Part shown: positions 36,600 to 45,917 of the stretch, one piece after another | Position numbering within the stretch: position 1 is the stretch's first letter | Layout: each line of letters starts with the position of its first letter | NCBI GenBank assembly: GCA_009928665.1 | Contig: SACF01000021.1 | Span: 1-64,000 of the forward strand | Origin: Alphaproteobacteria bacterium | GTDB taxonomy: Bacteria; Bacteroidota; Bacteroidia; Bacteroidales; FEN-979 | DNA: 64,000 bases | Direction: 5' to 3' | Translations under genes and position numbers: made by a program | Notes under the pieces: model-generated | What the model was told of the DNA's origin: nothing | Seen by the model: only the letters and a program-made list of their open reading frames with translations | Databases searched by the model: none

Positions 36600-37830
36600 A
36601 AATTTTCCTGCTTTTCAAAAGGGCCATAATCACCAAAAAGATGGAATAACATCCGGTTGTCAACAGGAGTGCCACGGAAGAAGCCATCAGCCCATACCTG
36701 GGAATCAGGATAAGGTTTAACAAAATATTGACAATGACTGTGGCAACAAGGGCAAACAACAGCGCCAACTTATTGAACATCAATTCAAGGTATCTGTGCA
36801 GCAATAATGCGATCTGCCAAAGAAATGCCGAAAACAGAACGGGAAGGTACAACGGCCAGTAATCGGCTTCGGGGATCCGCATGATATCCTTCAGTAAAGT
36901 AGGTTTTATCACCATAAAGATGATGAACACGATGATAAAGATCAGGAACTCAAAACTAAGGGCCTCTTTAATGACTTTCCATGCTTCCGACTTATGCTTT
37001 CCATTCCACACGTCGGCAACCTTGGTCTGGTATGAAAAATAGATCGGATAACTGGCAAAAGTAACGGCTTTGAACAACAGGTCTTTCAGTACCGAATAAA
37101 GGCCTGCATCGTGGTATCCCATTCGTTCCATAATCAGGAACCTGTCGCCCGCCATCAAAAGATGGGAAAACAGCAGCCACAGGGCAATCCCGTACCCAAA
37201 CTCCGCCACTTTCCCCGAGAACCTGGAATCCCAATAGATATGCTTCAGATCGACAGTCAGCAGTCCCTTTACCCGGGTGAGGGAACGCAGGATCAGAACG
37301 CATATCTGGCTGAAGACCATGGCGCCGAACAACAGCAGGTAGGAATTCAGGCGAAACAGGAACAGGCCGGCTATAAGACCCGCGATGATGACCAACTGAT
37401 TGGTGCCCTCCAGGATTGCCGACCGGGTGTTCCGGTGATAAGCCTGAAGTATGGCCTGATGAAACAGGCAAAAATGGTTGAGAAATGTGAAGAGCCCTAC
37501 CAACAACAATTCTATTACCCCGAGGTCAAAGTACCACAATCCTGCAACCACCACCAGGGCAGTGGAGGTCAACGCGCTCAGGATGGTAAGATCATAAAAC
37601 CTGCTCATCACCAGGCTGGTTTCGCGATGCATTCCGCTCATGAACTTCATAATGCTGACCTGAACCGAATGAAAACTAAGCGTAACGGCAATCAGGGAAG
37701 TATAAAGCAAAAGGGAATAACGACCGTACTCCACGGGACCCAGAACCCTGATCGCAAGCACGATAACTGCCAGGCCTACTGCTGCCGGGATAAACCGGCT
37801 TAATAAATATATCAGAACCTCTCTTTTCAT
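36589..37830 (-). CDS. Polysaccharide flippase (Wzx/MATE-like)
   Basis: A 413-residue membrane protein with about twelve hydrophobic segments and the oligosaccharide-flippase layout: an N-terminal SRFIPAAVGLAVIVLAIRVLGPVEYGRYSL-like segment and later LLLHRYLELMFNKLALLFALV. It should move undecaprenyl-linked glycan units across the inner membrane. Its 3' end overlaps the ligase-like gene by 11 bp. Other glycan genes (DegT aminotransferase, sugar transferase) lie about 9-10 kb away, not in the same operon. Confidence 0.82.
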   Translation of the reverse strand: MKREVLIYLLSRFIPAAVGLAVIVLAIRVLGPVEYGRYSLLLYTSLIAVTLSFHSVQVSIMKFMSGMHRETSLVMSRFYDLTILSALTSTALVVVAGLWYFDLGVIELLLVGLFTFLNHFCLFHQAILQAYHRNTRSAILEGTNQLVIIAGLIAGLFLFRLNSYLLLFGAMVFSQICVLILRSLTRVKGLLTVDLKHIYWDSRFSGKVAEFGYGIALWLLFSHLLMAGDRFLIMERMGYHDAGLYSVLKDLLFKAVTFASYPIYFSYQTKVADVWNGKHKSEAWKVIKEALSFEFLIFIIVFIIFMVIKPTLLKDIMRIPEADYWPLYLPVLFSAFLWQIALLLHRYLELMFNKLALLFALVATVIVNILLNLILIPRYGLMASSVALLLTTGCYSIFLVIMALLKSRKIYAG

Positions 37831-37845
37831 GATGACAGAGCGCGG

Positions 37846-38922
37846 CTAACGACCTGTACGGGGATTTTCTATCACCTCTTTAAGAAAAAACTGCTTTGGG
37901 CGGAGTACTTTGTCAAAGTTGAAGTATTGAATCATGGTAAAATCCCGGCCATCGTTTACAGAAGCATAGAGCCGGTCGAGATCGTAGGGGAGCGGGTGGC
38001 CTTCAGGATCGGTCTGACCCGGAGGTCCGGCTTTATGAAAAGTCCGGATGGTCCTGGTTGAACCGGAGGTATCAGTCAGTGAAATGATGATAAATGGTTG
38101 CGATCTGAGAATGGAATCCTTTCTGACCCGGTCCATATCGTTGAGAAGCGCTTCATAATTCAAATTTCTGAAACCGGAAAGAAAGTTGAGGAGCTTCAGC
38201 GTATCATAATCAGGGATTTCCTGTTGGGTTCCCCATGTTAAAAGGCGGAATTTATTATTACCCAGGTTGTGTACTTCGAAGGACTGATCGGGTGTGGCCG
38301 GAATTTCAACTTTTACGGTGGCGATCTCAGGGATGGTACTTTTGAACACGTTATAATCGCGCCAGTATTTTTCGATCGGACTGTAACGGGGGGATACAAA
38401 GCCCCTGAATCCCGGAAGGTAAACCACGTAGGGCTCGCTGGCTCCATCCATCAGCATGTAGCATCCCATATTGCTTTGCGTGGCGCCGCCGACATAATAA
38501 ATTTTACTGAGCTTGTCATGTGGAAACCACCTGATACCTGCAAAGTCGATCCAGTAAACATGCTGATAAATTTCCACTTTCACGGCATTTACCGCCATTT
38601 CTTTGATAATGTTGTTATGGGCAGCCCGTGCAACCGGTTGCTGTACTTCAATGTTCATCATCGTCTTTAACAGCAGATCGACGCTGATCTTCTGAGCGGG
38701 ATATTTATCGTTGACCATCCACTTACCGTTGGCCAGCTTCGACAGGGTAACGCTGTTGTTGTTCTTGTCTGCCATAAAAATCCGGATCACGTTGGATGTG
38801 TCGTCGAGCGCAAAGTCATTCATCGAACGCCGGAAGGTGTTCTCCGACCGGCTCAGCCAGAGAATCAGGGCAACCAGGGCCAGCAGGATGACGACGACTA
38901 AAATGGTTCTGTTTCTTTTCAT
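37846..38922 (-). CDS. DUF4340-domain protein of the GldFG operon
   Basis: About 358 residues from ATG 38922, chosen because its ATGA overlaps the gldG stop; an upstream start at 38952 adds 10 residues. One N-terminal transmembrane segment (RTILVVVILLALVALILWL) anchors a periplasmic or extracytoplasmic part. It matches the DUF4340 family, which is commonly encoded with GldG/ABC-2-type genes. The role is unknown; it may assist assembly or substrate handling by the ABC complex. Confidence 0.8.
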   Translation of the reverse strand: MKRNRTILVVVILLALVALILWLSRSENTFRRSMNDFALDDTSNVIRIFMADKNNNSVTLSKLANGKWMVNDKYPAQKISVDLLLKTMMNIEVQQPVARAAHNNIIKEMAVNAVKVEIYQHVYWIDFAGIRWFPHDKLSKIYYVGGATQSNMGCYMLMDGASEPYVVYLPGFRGFVSPRYSPIEKYWRDYNVFKSTIPEIATVKVEIPATPDQSFEVHNLGNNKFRLLTWGTQQEIPDYDTLKLLNFLSGFRNLNYEALLNDMDRVRKDSILRSQPFIIISLTDTSGSTRTIRTFHKAGPPGQTDPEGHPLPYDLDRLYASVNDGRDFTMIQYFNFDKVLRPKQFFLKEVIENPRTGR

Positions 38923-40676
38923 GGGTTCTGTTTTCTGACCGGACCCGACCATACCCGTTTCCGGTAAAAGTACTTTCCGAGCCCGAGGCCCGCGATCAGC
39001 ACAATGGGAAAAATAATATTCAGCAACTGCCAGAAAAACCGCTGATTGGTCACCTTCGCCGAATCGAGCATTCTCAACTTTAGTTCACGCGAACGCACCG
39101 TGATAATACCCGAGTCGTCACAAAGGAAGTTCATCGCATTCAATACCAACTCTCTGTTGCCAAAGGTCTGTCGGGTGTACTGATCATATCCCATCGGAAG
39201 GGGATAACCCTCCTTGAAGGAAAACTGGTTCCTGGCAATGTCACCGTCGGCGAAGACAATCATTTTGGTCGGCTTGCTCTTTGTTTTAAAACCCAATGCC
39301 GGATTGTCGGCCAATTCAGGGGGTATCCGGAATAAAAAAGCTGAAGTAAACACGCCTTCGAGAAGAACTGCAACCGGGTAGGGACCTTTGCTGAACATGC
39401 CCGCATCGGGCTGTTCCTGAAGAATCCTGAGGTCGATGAGGACGGGTGCATTGACTGATCTGGAGTAAGGAGAAGATTCAAGTAAAATGGTCTTACGAAC
39501 CCCGGCTGCCGTTACGGTATCAACCGGGCTGATAAACTCGGTTTTGATCGCGTTGAGACCGTTGACAATGGGATGGTGTATAGTGGGGATCAAAACCGGG
39601 AAGAAATACCATTTGAAGTACTCAAACTGGGGCTGGTTCCCGATCTGGCCGGTCTTCACCGGGATCGGAAGGGCGTTCAGGTCCTGCACCAACCGGGAAT
39701 TCAGCCTTACCCCGTAACTGAAAAACAGGTCTTCCAGGTTTAAATCGTTCGGGATCCCCATGGTGGTATTGTATTTCTGAAGGCTATCCATACTGGCAAA
39801 CACCGGATCGACCATCCAGAGGATCTTGCCACCACGCATGACAAACTGATCGATCAGGAATTTGTCGCGTTCGGCAAAGGGTTGTTGAGGTTTGGCGATG
39901 ATGAGCGCCCGGTACTTGTTGACCAGGTCGTCGTGCATTGAGTCATGTTTCAACCGCACCGACAGGCTGTTGATCTTCCCGTTGAGCGTAATCCGATCGA
40001 CGTTATAGAATTCAGAAAGAGAATTTTGCAGGTCAATGGATTCCAATTGGTTTAATTCCCCCTGGCCTTCGATAATGGCAATCCGGGGTTTAACAGCCAC
40101 CGAAAGATTCTGGATCGCGCTGGCCAGGTTATATTCCAGGTTCTGGATCGAATTATTCAGCGTTGTATTGGGATCCTGCTGCAACTGTATCATCAGCAAT
40201 TGAACGGGAATCTCACGGCCATGGCAAGAGACAAGCGCTCCCGGGAAAATGATGAGCTGGGAAGATTCACCCTTTTTCTTGACCCTGAGGTCGGTCGGTT
40301 GCAACCCTCTTTCAGCCAGCAACGCGTAAGCATCGTTCCGGTCTTTGGCATTTGGATTTTCCGACGGATCGATGAATTCATACTGGATGTTGTTGCTGTA
40401 TGCCCTGAATTCATCCAGCATCTCCTTCGTTTCATTCGAAAGGCGCTGAAATCCGGGGGGAAGATCACCATAGAGGTAAACTTTGAACAACACCACGTCA
40501 TCCAGTTTCTTCAGAAGCTTCTTGGTTGCCGGTGAGATGGAGTACCTCTTTTCAGCAGTCAGATCAAACCGCGTAAAGACAAAAGAAGCGATTATGTTGA
40601 CAAGAACGATAACGACCACCCCCAGAATCAATCCGGTAATGTTGCTTTTCCTGATATTTCGTTTCTTGTCCGACAT
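38919..40676 (-). CDS. gldG: GldG-type ABC transporter-associated protein
   Basis: A 585-residue protein with N- and C-terminal transmembrane segments and a large soluble domain, matching the GldG/ABC-transporter auxiliary family. GldG works with permease GldF and ATPase GldA in Flavobacterium gliding, but homologues occur in many non-gliding Bacteroidota. It follows gldF and overlaps the DUF4340 gene by 4 bp. No gldA is seen in this window, so the ATPase must be elsewhere. Confidence 0.85.
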   Translation of the reverse strand: MSDKKRNIRKSNITGLILGVVVIVLVNIIASFVFTRFDLTAEKRYSISPATKKLLKKLDDVVLFKVYLYGDLPPGFQRLSNETKEMLDEFRAYSNNIQYEFIDPSENPNAKDRNDAYALLAERGLQPTDLRVKKKGESSQLIIFPGALVSCHGREIPVQLLMIQLQQDPNTTLNNSIQNLEYNLASAIQNLSVAVKPRIAIIEGQGELNQLESIDLQNSLSEFYNVDRITLNGKINSLSVRLKHDSMHDDLVNKYRALIIAKPQQPFAERDKFLIDQFVMRGGKILWMVDPVFASMDSLQKYNTTMGIPNDLNLEDLFFSYGVRLNSRLVQDLNALPIPVKTGQIGNQPQFEYFKWYFFPVLIPTIHHPIVNGLNAIKTEFISPVDTVTAAGVRKTILLESSPYSRSVNAPVLIDLRILQEQPDAGMFSKGPYPVAVLLEGVFTSAFLFRIPPELADNPALGFKTKSKPTKMIVFADGDIARNQFSFKEGYPLPMGYDQYTRQTFGNRELVLNAMNFLCDDSGIITVRSRELKLRMLDSAKVTNQRFFWQLLNIIFPIVLIAGLGLGKYFYRKRVWSGPVRKQNP

Positions 40677-40703
40677 GGTTGTTTTTAATCCGGGATTATA
40701 TAT

Positions 40704-41435
40704 TTACCATTTCCGGCTTTCAAGTGAAAATTTGGTCAGCAGAATAAACAGGGCCGTTACGCTGATAAAGTAGATCAGGTCGCGGGTATCGATAACGCCG
40801 CGGCTCATCGAGGAAAAATGGGCGCTTAATCCGAACGACTGTATCAGGAGGCCGGTTTTCCCGGAAACAATGAAATTATAAACAAAATCAAATCCCAGGT
40901 AAAGAAAAAAGGAGATAAAAACAGCAACTATAAATGAAACGATCTGATTGTCAGTAACGGATGAAGAAAATATCCCGATCGCTGTGAAGCTCGCACCGAG
41001 AAAGAAGAGTCCGATATAGGATCCCCAGATACTGCCGGAATCAAGGTTACCCGGAGGCATCCCGAGCCGGTAAACGGTGAAATAATACACCAGGGTCGGC
41101 AAAATAGCGATCAGAACCAGAAAGAGTCCGGCAAAATACTTGGCAAGGATCACCTGCAAATCGGTCAGCGGCTGGGTCATGAGCAATTCAATGGTGCCCG
41201 ACTTTTTTTCATCGGCAAAGGATCGCATTGTGATGGCCGGGATCAGAAATAAAAAAACGAACGGGGCAAGGATGAACAACCCGTCCAAATTCGCGTAGCC
41301 AAAGTCAAGAATGTTGAATTCGACCGGAAAAACCCAAAGGAACAGGCCGGTTATCAATAGGAACACCACCAGTACTACATAACCGATCAGCGAATCCAGA
41401 AACCCATTTATCTCCTTCCGGAACAATGTATACAT
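40704..41435 (-). CDS. gldF: GldF-type ABC-2 permease
   Basis: About 243 residues from ATG 41435 (MYTLFRKEINGFLDSLIGY). Six hydrophobic segments and the ABC-2 permease features, including the conserved KKSGTIELLMTQPLTDLQVILAKY loop. It is the inner-membrane permease partner of the downstream GldG. Function could be gliding-related export or another ABC-2 export task; gliding itself is not implied. Confidence 0.88.
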   Translation of the reverse strand: MYTLFRKEINGFLDSLIGYVVLVVFLLITGLFLWVFPVEFNILDFGYANLDGLFILAPFVFLFLIPAITMRSFADEKKSGTIELLMTQPLTDLQVILAKYFAGLFLVLIAILPTLVYYFTVYRLGMPPGNLDSGSIWGSYIGLFFLGASFTAIGIFSSSVTDNQIVSFIVAVFISFFLYLGFDFVYNFIVSGKTGLLIQSFGLSAHFSSMSRGVIDTRDLIYFISVTALFILLTKFSLESRKW

Positions 41436-41498
41436 ACCCTTATTTTGGGGGTGCAAAATTACGACTTTTTCATCTAAAAAGGATAATTCAGGACAGGA

Positions 41499-41966
41499 TC
41501 ACATAACATTTCTGGAAATGTACTGCGAATAATCGAGCAACTGCGGCTGATACGACTCCTGCAACAGATGCGAAGAGATCAGGAAATCGGCCGTCGACCG
41601 GTTGCACGCGGTAGGAATATTGTATACGACGGTTATCCGGAGCAGGGCTTTGACATCTACATCGTGGGGTTGTGGCTGCATGGGATCCCAGAAAAAGATC
41701 AGCAGATCGATCAACCCTTCTGAAATCATGGCGCCCAGTTGCTGGTCTCCCCCCAGGGGGCCCGATTTCAGCTTGACGATTTCAAAGGTTATTTGTTCCT
41801 CTTTTTCCAATTTTCTTTTGATGGTCTCTTCAACCAGTCGCCCCGTGGTTCCGGTACAAATCAAACGATGGCCGAGTAAGGTCTTATAGTTGAACTCCAC
41901 CCATTCGACAAGGTCTTTCTTCCGGTTGTCATGGGCAACAAGGGCTATTTTTTTTGATTTTTCCAT
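41499..41966 (-). CDS. mgsA: Methylglyoxal synthase
   Basis: Converts dihydroxyacetone phosphate to methylglyoxal and phosphate, a phosphate-releasing bypass of glycolysis. The 155-residue protein has all signatures: ALVAHDNRK near the N-terminus, the phosphate-binding CTGTTG (37-42), the catalytic Asp74 in GPLGGDQQ, and FFWDPMQPQPHDVD with the conserved His. It lies alone between the gldF operon and an array-rich gap. Confidence 0.96.
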   Translation of the reverse strand: MEKSKKIALVAHDNRKKDLVEWVEFNYKTLLGHRLICTGTTGRLVEETIKRKLEKEEQITFEIVKLKSGPLGGDQQLGAMISEGLIDLLIFFWDPMQPQPHDVDVKALLRITVVYNIPTACNRSTADFLISSHLLQESYQPQLLDYSQYISRNVM

Positions 41967-41985
41967 TGGTCAGGAGAATGATCTT

Positions 41986-42025
41986 GGTTTCAGGGTTTCA
42001 GGGTTTCAGAGTTTCAGAGTTTACT
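41986..42025. repeat. Octad array (GGTTTCAG), 5 units
   Basis: GGTTTCAG three times, AGTTTCAG and AGTTTACT. A stray AGTTTCAG-GGTTATTG copy follows near 42074. It lies 20 bp upstream of the mgsA start, so it may overlap its promoter. Confidence 0.8.
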
Positions 42026-42117
42026 CACAGGAGTGTTTATTTTCAATGGTGTTCATGATTGCTTCGCAATTCAGAGTTTCAGGGTTATTGATTAATTAAC
42101 TGAATTTCTCTGATCTT

Positions 42118-42187
42118 TTTTCCATTTTCCATTTTTAATTTTCCATTGTCAATTTTCCATTGTCAATTATCCATTGTCAATTGTCAA
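42118..42187. repeat. Heptad array (TTNTCMA), 10 units
   Basis: TTTTCCA, TTTTCCA, TTTTTAA, TTTTCCA, TTGTCAA, TTTTCCA, TTGTCAA, TTATCCA, TTGTCAA and TTGTCAA in exact phase. It is the same family as at 15704, 23530, 45840 and 46299, and begins 28 bp beyond the 3' end of the SAM-hydrolase gene. Confidence 0.9.
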
Positions 42188-42214
42188 TTTACATTTTCTC
42201 CGGTCCGCTTGTTC

Positions 42215-42994
42215 TCACAAAAGTTCCACCATTACAGACTGGTCGATTTTCAATCCTAAAAGGCTGCAGGCTTTCCCTTCCCGGATAGCTATTTCGACAT
42301 ATCCGCTTGTGGAGAACAATGCCAGCATATCTCCGACACCGACATCTTTGTAGGACTGGCTGATTTCACTGATGCGGTAATTGGGAGACCGGAAGGTGAT
42401 CGCGAATTTGCTGTTTTTCACTACCGATTTGAACAGTTTTTCCGTTATGTTGGTGAAAACGTTTTCGTAATTATCCACATAAATCACCTTCCCTTTGATC
42501 ATATCACCCTGGACGACAGGCTGAAAAGCCATTTTTTGTATGACCGTATCTTTTGCATGTCCCAGGGTTTCGATCGGATTCCCGGCGGCGATATGGCAGG
42601 CTGCTTTTACGAAAACATCACGGGCAGGAAATGTAAAGTAATCGGAATCCTGAATAATGTCCAGTTCAAAAATGCGGGTTGGTTTTTCGTCGAATAACAA
42701 GGAAAAGATCCCGTTGTCGGCCCCTAAAAAATAATGACCTTCATGTACGACCAGGGTGTGGGGTGTCTCAATGGCAGCCTCGGAATTGATCGCCAGAATG
42801 TGGATGGTTCCCTCGGGAAAATTCCGGTAAAAGTTCCGGACAATGAAGGCAGCCTGATTGAGATCAAAAGCCGGGATATTATGTGAAATATCTACAATAC
42901 GTACATCCGGAAGATGCCGGAGAATGGCTCCTTTTACCGCTCCTGCATAATGATCCTTCAGGCCCCAGTCACTTGTCAATGTAATGATCGCCAT
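42215..42994 (-). CDS. SAM hydroxide adenosyltransferase-family protein (DUF62)
   Basis: A 259-residue protein of the SAM-hydrolase/fluorinase fold family. The N-terminal [32 protein letters not shown] and [12 protein letters not shown] motifs match. Characterised members hydrolyse S-adenosylmethionine to adenosine and methionine using hydroxide. No signal peptide is seen, so it is cytoplasmic. It is divergent from the PhoH gene, with 43 bp between starts. Confidence 0.9.
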   Translation of the reverse strand: MAIITLTSDWGLKDHYAGAVKGAILRHLPDVRIVDISHNIPAFDLNQAAFIVRNFYRNFPEGTIHILAINSEAAIETPHTLVVHEGHYFLGADNGIFSLLFDEKPTRIFELDIIQDSDYFTFPARDVFVKAACHIAAGNPIETLGHAKDTVIQKMAFQPVVQGDMIKGKVIYVDNYENVFTNITEKLFKSVVKNSKFAITFRSPNYRISEISQSYKDVGVGDMLALFSTSGYVEIAIREGKACSLLGLKIDQSVMVELL

Positions 42995-43005
42995 GGAAAT
43001 AATCG

Positions 43006-43013
43006 TACTTTTG
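43006..43013 (+). promoter_or_regulatory. -7 box for the PhoH-like gene
   Basis: TACTTTTG fits TAnnTTTG and lies 24 bp before the ATG at 43038, supporting that start over an in-frame one at 42984 that would overlap the divergent gene. Confidence 0.5.
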
Positions 43014-43037
43014 CGTAATCAAAGGTACAACATTTTC

Positions 43038-44090
43038 ATGAGTGAGAAAATTATCACCATCGAATCGGTTCACCCGGTCGATATTTTTGGGCCGAATGAT
43101 GTGAATCTGGAAGTGATCCGGAATTTCTTCCCAAAACTCAGAATCATCCCCCGCGACAACTTTGTGAAAGTCCTTGGAGAAGAGCAGGAGCTGATTGATT
43201 TCGAGTCGAAGTTCACCGACCTCATGCTGTATTATGAGAAATTCGGCAAACTGACTCCGCACGATATCGGAATCCTTTGGGGTTCTGTTCCGGGAGAAAC
43301 GGAGAGCCGGACCCGCTTGATTTCCGGGTTACCTGAAGACCAGTTCCGGGAACAGAGTTTTACCGAAATCCCGCAATCCTCCCGAAACGGCGCACCGGAT
43401 ATCGGATCAATTGCCGGAGAATCGTCATCTGAAGTCCTCGTTCATGGTAAGAATGGACTGCTCGTACGAGCCAGAACCGGTAATCAAAGAAAACTCGTCG
43501 AAAGTTCCTCGAAAAACGATCTGGTTTTTGCCATCGGTCCGGCCGGTACAGGAAAGACCTATACTGCCGTTGCCCTCGCCGTAAGAGCATTGAAGAACAA
43601 GGAGATCCAGCGGATTATCCTGACCCGCCCGGCTGTGGAGGCAGGTGAAAACCTTGGTTTTTTACCGGGTGATCTTAAAGAAAAACTCGATCCCTACCTG
43701 CAACCACTTTACGATGCCCTCGGAGATATGCTTCCCACACAAAAACTCATCCAGTATCTTGAAGACCGCGTTATTGAAATTGCCCCCCTCGCGTTTATGC
43801 GCGGCCGTACCCTCAACAACGCGTTCGCAATACTCGATGAAGCCCAGAACACAACCCCGGCCCAGCTCAAGATGTTCCTGACCCGGATGGGATCTTCCGC
43901 AAAATTCATCGTGACCGGCGACATCACCCAGATTGACCTTCCCCGACACCAGGTTAGCGGACTCATTCATTCCCAATCGGTTCTGAAAGGCATCCCCGGA
44001 ATTGACTTTGTTTATCTCGACAGCAGCGACATCATCCGCCACAAACTGGTGAGCAGGATTATTCATGCGTATGGCGGGGGGGAAAAGTAA
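43038..44090 (+). CDS. PhoH-family P-loop ATPase
   Basis: About 350 residues from ATG 43038. Walker [12 protein letters not shown], Walker [10 protein letters not shown], and sensor-like [13 protein letters not shown] identify the PhoH/PhoL family of cytoplasmic ATPases, related to helicase ATP sites and linked to RNA metabolism. [20 protein letters not shown] is a family hallmark. The N-terminal ~120 residues are the usual less-conserved domain. An octad array starts 14 bp after its stop. Confidence 0.93.
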   Translation: MSEKIITIESVHPVDIFGPNDVNLEVIRNFFPKLRIIPRDNFVKVLGEEQELIDFESKFTDLMLYYEKFGKLTPHDIGILWGSVPGETESRTRLISGLPEDQFREQSFTEIPQSSRNGAPDIGSIAGESSSEVLVHGKNGLLVRARTGNQRKLVESSSKNDLVFAIGPAGTGKTYTAVALAVRALKNKEIQRIILTRPAVEAGENLGFLPGDLKEKLDPYLQPLYDALGDMLPTQKLIQYLEDRVIEIAPLAFMRGRTLNNAFAILDEAQNTTPAQLKMFLTRMGSSAKFIVTGDITQIDLPRHQVSGLIHSQSVLKGIPGIDFVYLDSSDIIRHKLVSRIIHAYGGGEK

Positions 44091-44104
44091 ATGAAGACTG
44101 ATTG

Positions 44105-44208
44105 TGCCATGGTGAAGTGGTGCCATGGTGAGATGGTGCCATGGTGAAGTGGTGTCATGGTGAGATGGTGCCATGGTGAAGTGGTGCCATGGTGAAGTGG
44201 TGAAGTGG
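44105..44208. repeat. Octad array (TGCCATGG/TGAAGTGG), 13 units
   Basis: Thirteen exact-phase octads of three main forms, TGCCATGG, TGAAGTGG and TGAGATGG, plus one TGTCATGG. It ends exactly where the stop codon of the four-helix-bundle gene begins (minus strand, 44209). An inverted array of the same type lies on the other side of that gene at 44633. Confidence 0.95.
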
Positions 44209-44568
44209 TTATGGCTTAAGAGATTTTCTTGTCTTTGAAAAAACCTGAAGAATCTTAAAAGTCTCGGTAATCAGTGGATTAAGAATTGTCTGGTCAACTA
44301 GTTTTGTGTCTGCGATCAGCTCAAGCCAGAAAAGGGTCTCATCACACTCTTCCACTACGATGCAAATCTTCGCATAGTGCTCAGCGGGTGATCGACCTCT
44401 ACATGATGCCCTAAAATTTGCAGCTACAGAAGTAGCGCTTCTGATTGCCTGTTTACCAAGGATTTTTAATTCATCACGATGATTTAATTCGGAGTATAAC
44501 CTGATTACATTCAAGGCATTCTGTTTTGTCCTTTTTCGAAATTCATCATTAAAGAGCTGTGTTGCCAT
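44209..44568 (-). CDS. Four-helix bundle protein (23S-IVP/TIGR02436-like)
   Basis: A 119-residue all-helical protein of the family first known from 23S rRNA intervening sequences. Typical motifs: AIRSATSVAANFRASCRGRS near residues 42-61 and EECDETLFWLELIADTKLV. The biochemical role is unknown. It is flanked tightly by octad arrays of one family in opposite orientations (44105-44208 and 44633-44688). It is not inside an rRNA gene here. Confidence 0.9.
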   Translation of the reverse strand: MATQLFNDEFRKRTKQNALNVIRLYSELNHRDELKILGKQAIRSATSVAANFRASCRGRSPAEHYAKICIVVEECDETLFWLELIADTKLVDQTILNPLITETFKILQVFSKTRKSLKP

Positions 44569-44632
44569 AAAACTGTTATTGCTTAATCCGCTTTGAATAA
44601 AAAGGTGAATAAAAAAATCAAATTACATCACG

Positions 44633-44688
44633 ACACCACTTCACCACCGCACCATGGCACCACCGCAACACTGAATCACTGCTCCTCA
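44633..44688. repeat. Octad array (CCACTTCA-type), about 7 units, inverted to 44105
   Basis: ACACCACT, TCACCACC, GCACCATG, GCACCACC, GCAACACT, GAATCACT and GCTCCTCA. The first four units match the reverse complement of the array at 44105 (CCACTTCA, CCATGGCA); later ones decay. Together the two arrays form an inverted pair around the four-helix-bundle gene. Confidence 0.85.
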
Positions 44689-44813
44689 ATGCAAATTTTC
44701 TTGTTCTTTGTCTGAAATATTCGGAAAATTCGAAATTATTTATCGCTTTTTAGTGTTTAATCAGGGATTTAAAAAAAAGTTGACCTTACATTAAAAAAAT
44801 AAATCGTTCTTCC

Positions 44814-44845
44814 TCTTACCCTCCTACCCTCCTACCCTCTTACCC
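44814..44845. repeat. Octad array (TCYTACCC), 4 units
   Basis: TCTTACCC, TCCTACCC, TCCTACCC and TCTTACCC in 8-bp phase, just upstream of the purC -7 box. It occupies where a -33 element would be. Confidence 0.85.
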
Positions 44846-44854
44846 TAATTTCAC

Positions 44855-44862
44855 TATCTTTG
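44855..44862 (+). promoter_or_regulatory. -7 box for purC
   Basis: TATCTTTG fits TAnnTTTG, 21 bp before the ATG at 44884. The -33 position lies within the octad array and has no TTTG. Confidence 0.55.
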
Positions 44863-44883
44863 CCAACGCAAACACTTCTTGTC

Positions 44884-45834
44884 ATGTCAAACATTCTCAC
44901 CCGAACCAATTTCAACCTCCCCGGTCAGAAAAACCTGTACACCGGGAAAGTACGCGACGTTTATAATATCAATGATGAATACCTCGTGATGGTTGCGAGC
45001 GACCGCATTTCGGCTTTTGATGTCGTGTTGCCAAAAGGTATTCCCTTTAAGGGACAGGTGCTGAACCAGATTGCCGCGAAATTTCTCGACGCCACTGCCG
45101 ACATCTGCCCGAATTGGAAGATCTCCACGCCCGATCCCAACGTGACCATCGGAAGATTCTGCAAGATCTACCCGGTCGAAATGATCATCCGGGGTTATCT
45201 GACCGGAAGTTCGTGGCGCACCTATCAAAAAGGCATCCGGAACATTTGCGGGGTGGCAATTCCCGACGGAATGAAGGAACACCAGCGCTTCCCGGAACCG
45301 ATCATCACCCCCACCACCAAAGCGCAAGAGGGCCACGACGAAGACATCTCCGAAGAGGAACTCATCGCGCAGGGACTTATCCCGGCCTCCGGGTACCAGC
45401 TGATCAAACAATATACCCTGGCTCTTTTCCAAAGAGGTACTGAAATCGCACAAGAGAAAGGATTGATCCTCGTCGACACCAAATACGAGTTCGGGAAAGG
45501 CCCGGATGGAAAGATTTACCTGTGCGACGAGATCCATACCCCCGATTCCTCCCGGTATTTCTACCTTGATGGATATGAAGAACGGTTTTCACGGGGTGAA
45601 CCACAAAGACAACTGTCGAAAGAGTTCGTCCGCGAATGGCTGATGGCCAATGGTTTTATGGGGAAGGAAGGACAGCAGGTCCCCGAAATGACCGATTCCT
45701 GGATCAATGAGATCTCTGAAAGATACATCGAACTCTATGAAGTCATTACCGGCGAAAAGTTTCAACGTGCCGACAACCGGGATATTCAACAACGCATCGA
45801 GAAAAATATCCTGAAATTTCTTTTGGCGCAGTGA
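44884..45834 (+). CDS. purC: Phosphoribosylaminoimidazole-succinocarboxamide synthase (SAICAR synthetase)
   Basis: Joins aspartate to CAIR using ATP in de novo purine synthesis. About 316 residues from ATG 44884 ([10 protein letters not shown]). Signatures: [50 protein letters not shown], and [12 protein letters not shown], with the catalytic/ATP residues in the expected places. It resembles the longer eukaryote-like PurC common in Bacteroidota. It stands alone, with repeat arrays on both sides. Confidence 0.97.
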   Translation: MSNILTRTNFNLPGQKNLYTGKVRDVYNINDEYLVMVASDRISAFDVVLPKGIPFKGQVLNQIAAKFLDATADICPNWKISTPDPNVTIGRFCKIYPVEMIIRGYLTGSSWRTYQKGIRNICGVAIPDGMKEHQRFPEPIITPTTKAQEGHDEDISEEELIAQGLIPASGYQLIKQYTLALFQRGTEIAQEKGLILVDTKYEFGKGPDGKIYLCDEIHTPDSSRYFYLDGYEERFSRGEPQRQLSKEFVREWLMANGFMGKEGQQVPEMTDSWINEISERYIELYEVITGEKFQRADNRDIQQRIEKNILKFLLAQ

Positions 45835-45839
45835 TCTTG

Positions 45840-45895
45840 CAATGGACAATTGACAATTGAAAATTGAAAATTAAAAATTAAAAATTGAAAATTGA
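45840..45895. repeat. Heptad array (MAATTGA), 8 units
   Basis: CAATGGA, CAATTGA, CAATTGA, AAATTGA, AAATTAA, AAATTAA, AAATTGA and AAATTGA in exact 7-bp phase. It lies 5 bp after the purC stop and 22 bp before the second four-helix-bundle gene. It is inverted relative to the array at 46299. Confidence 0.95.
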
Positions 45896-45917
45896 AAACG
45901 CAGCTAATTAAGCTGTT

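Larger units (their letters stand above)
44569..44883. other. 315-bp intergenic region with two octad arrays and the purC promoter
   Basis: It separates the divergent four-helix-bundle and purC genes. It contains arrays at 44633-44688 and 44814-44845 and the purC -7 box at 44855-44862. The AT-rich middle (44690-44810) shows no gene. Confidence 0.6.

Noticed and set aside
44105..44208. CRISPR array
   Set aside because: Units are 8 bp and contiguous, with no spacers and no cas genes nearby.
44209..44568. 23S rRNA intervening sequence
   Set aside because: The encoded protein is of that family, but no rRNA sequence flanks it.
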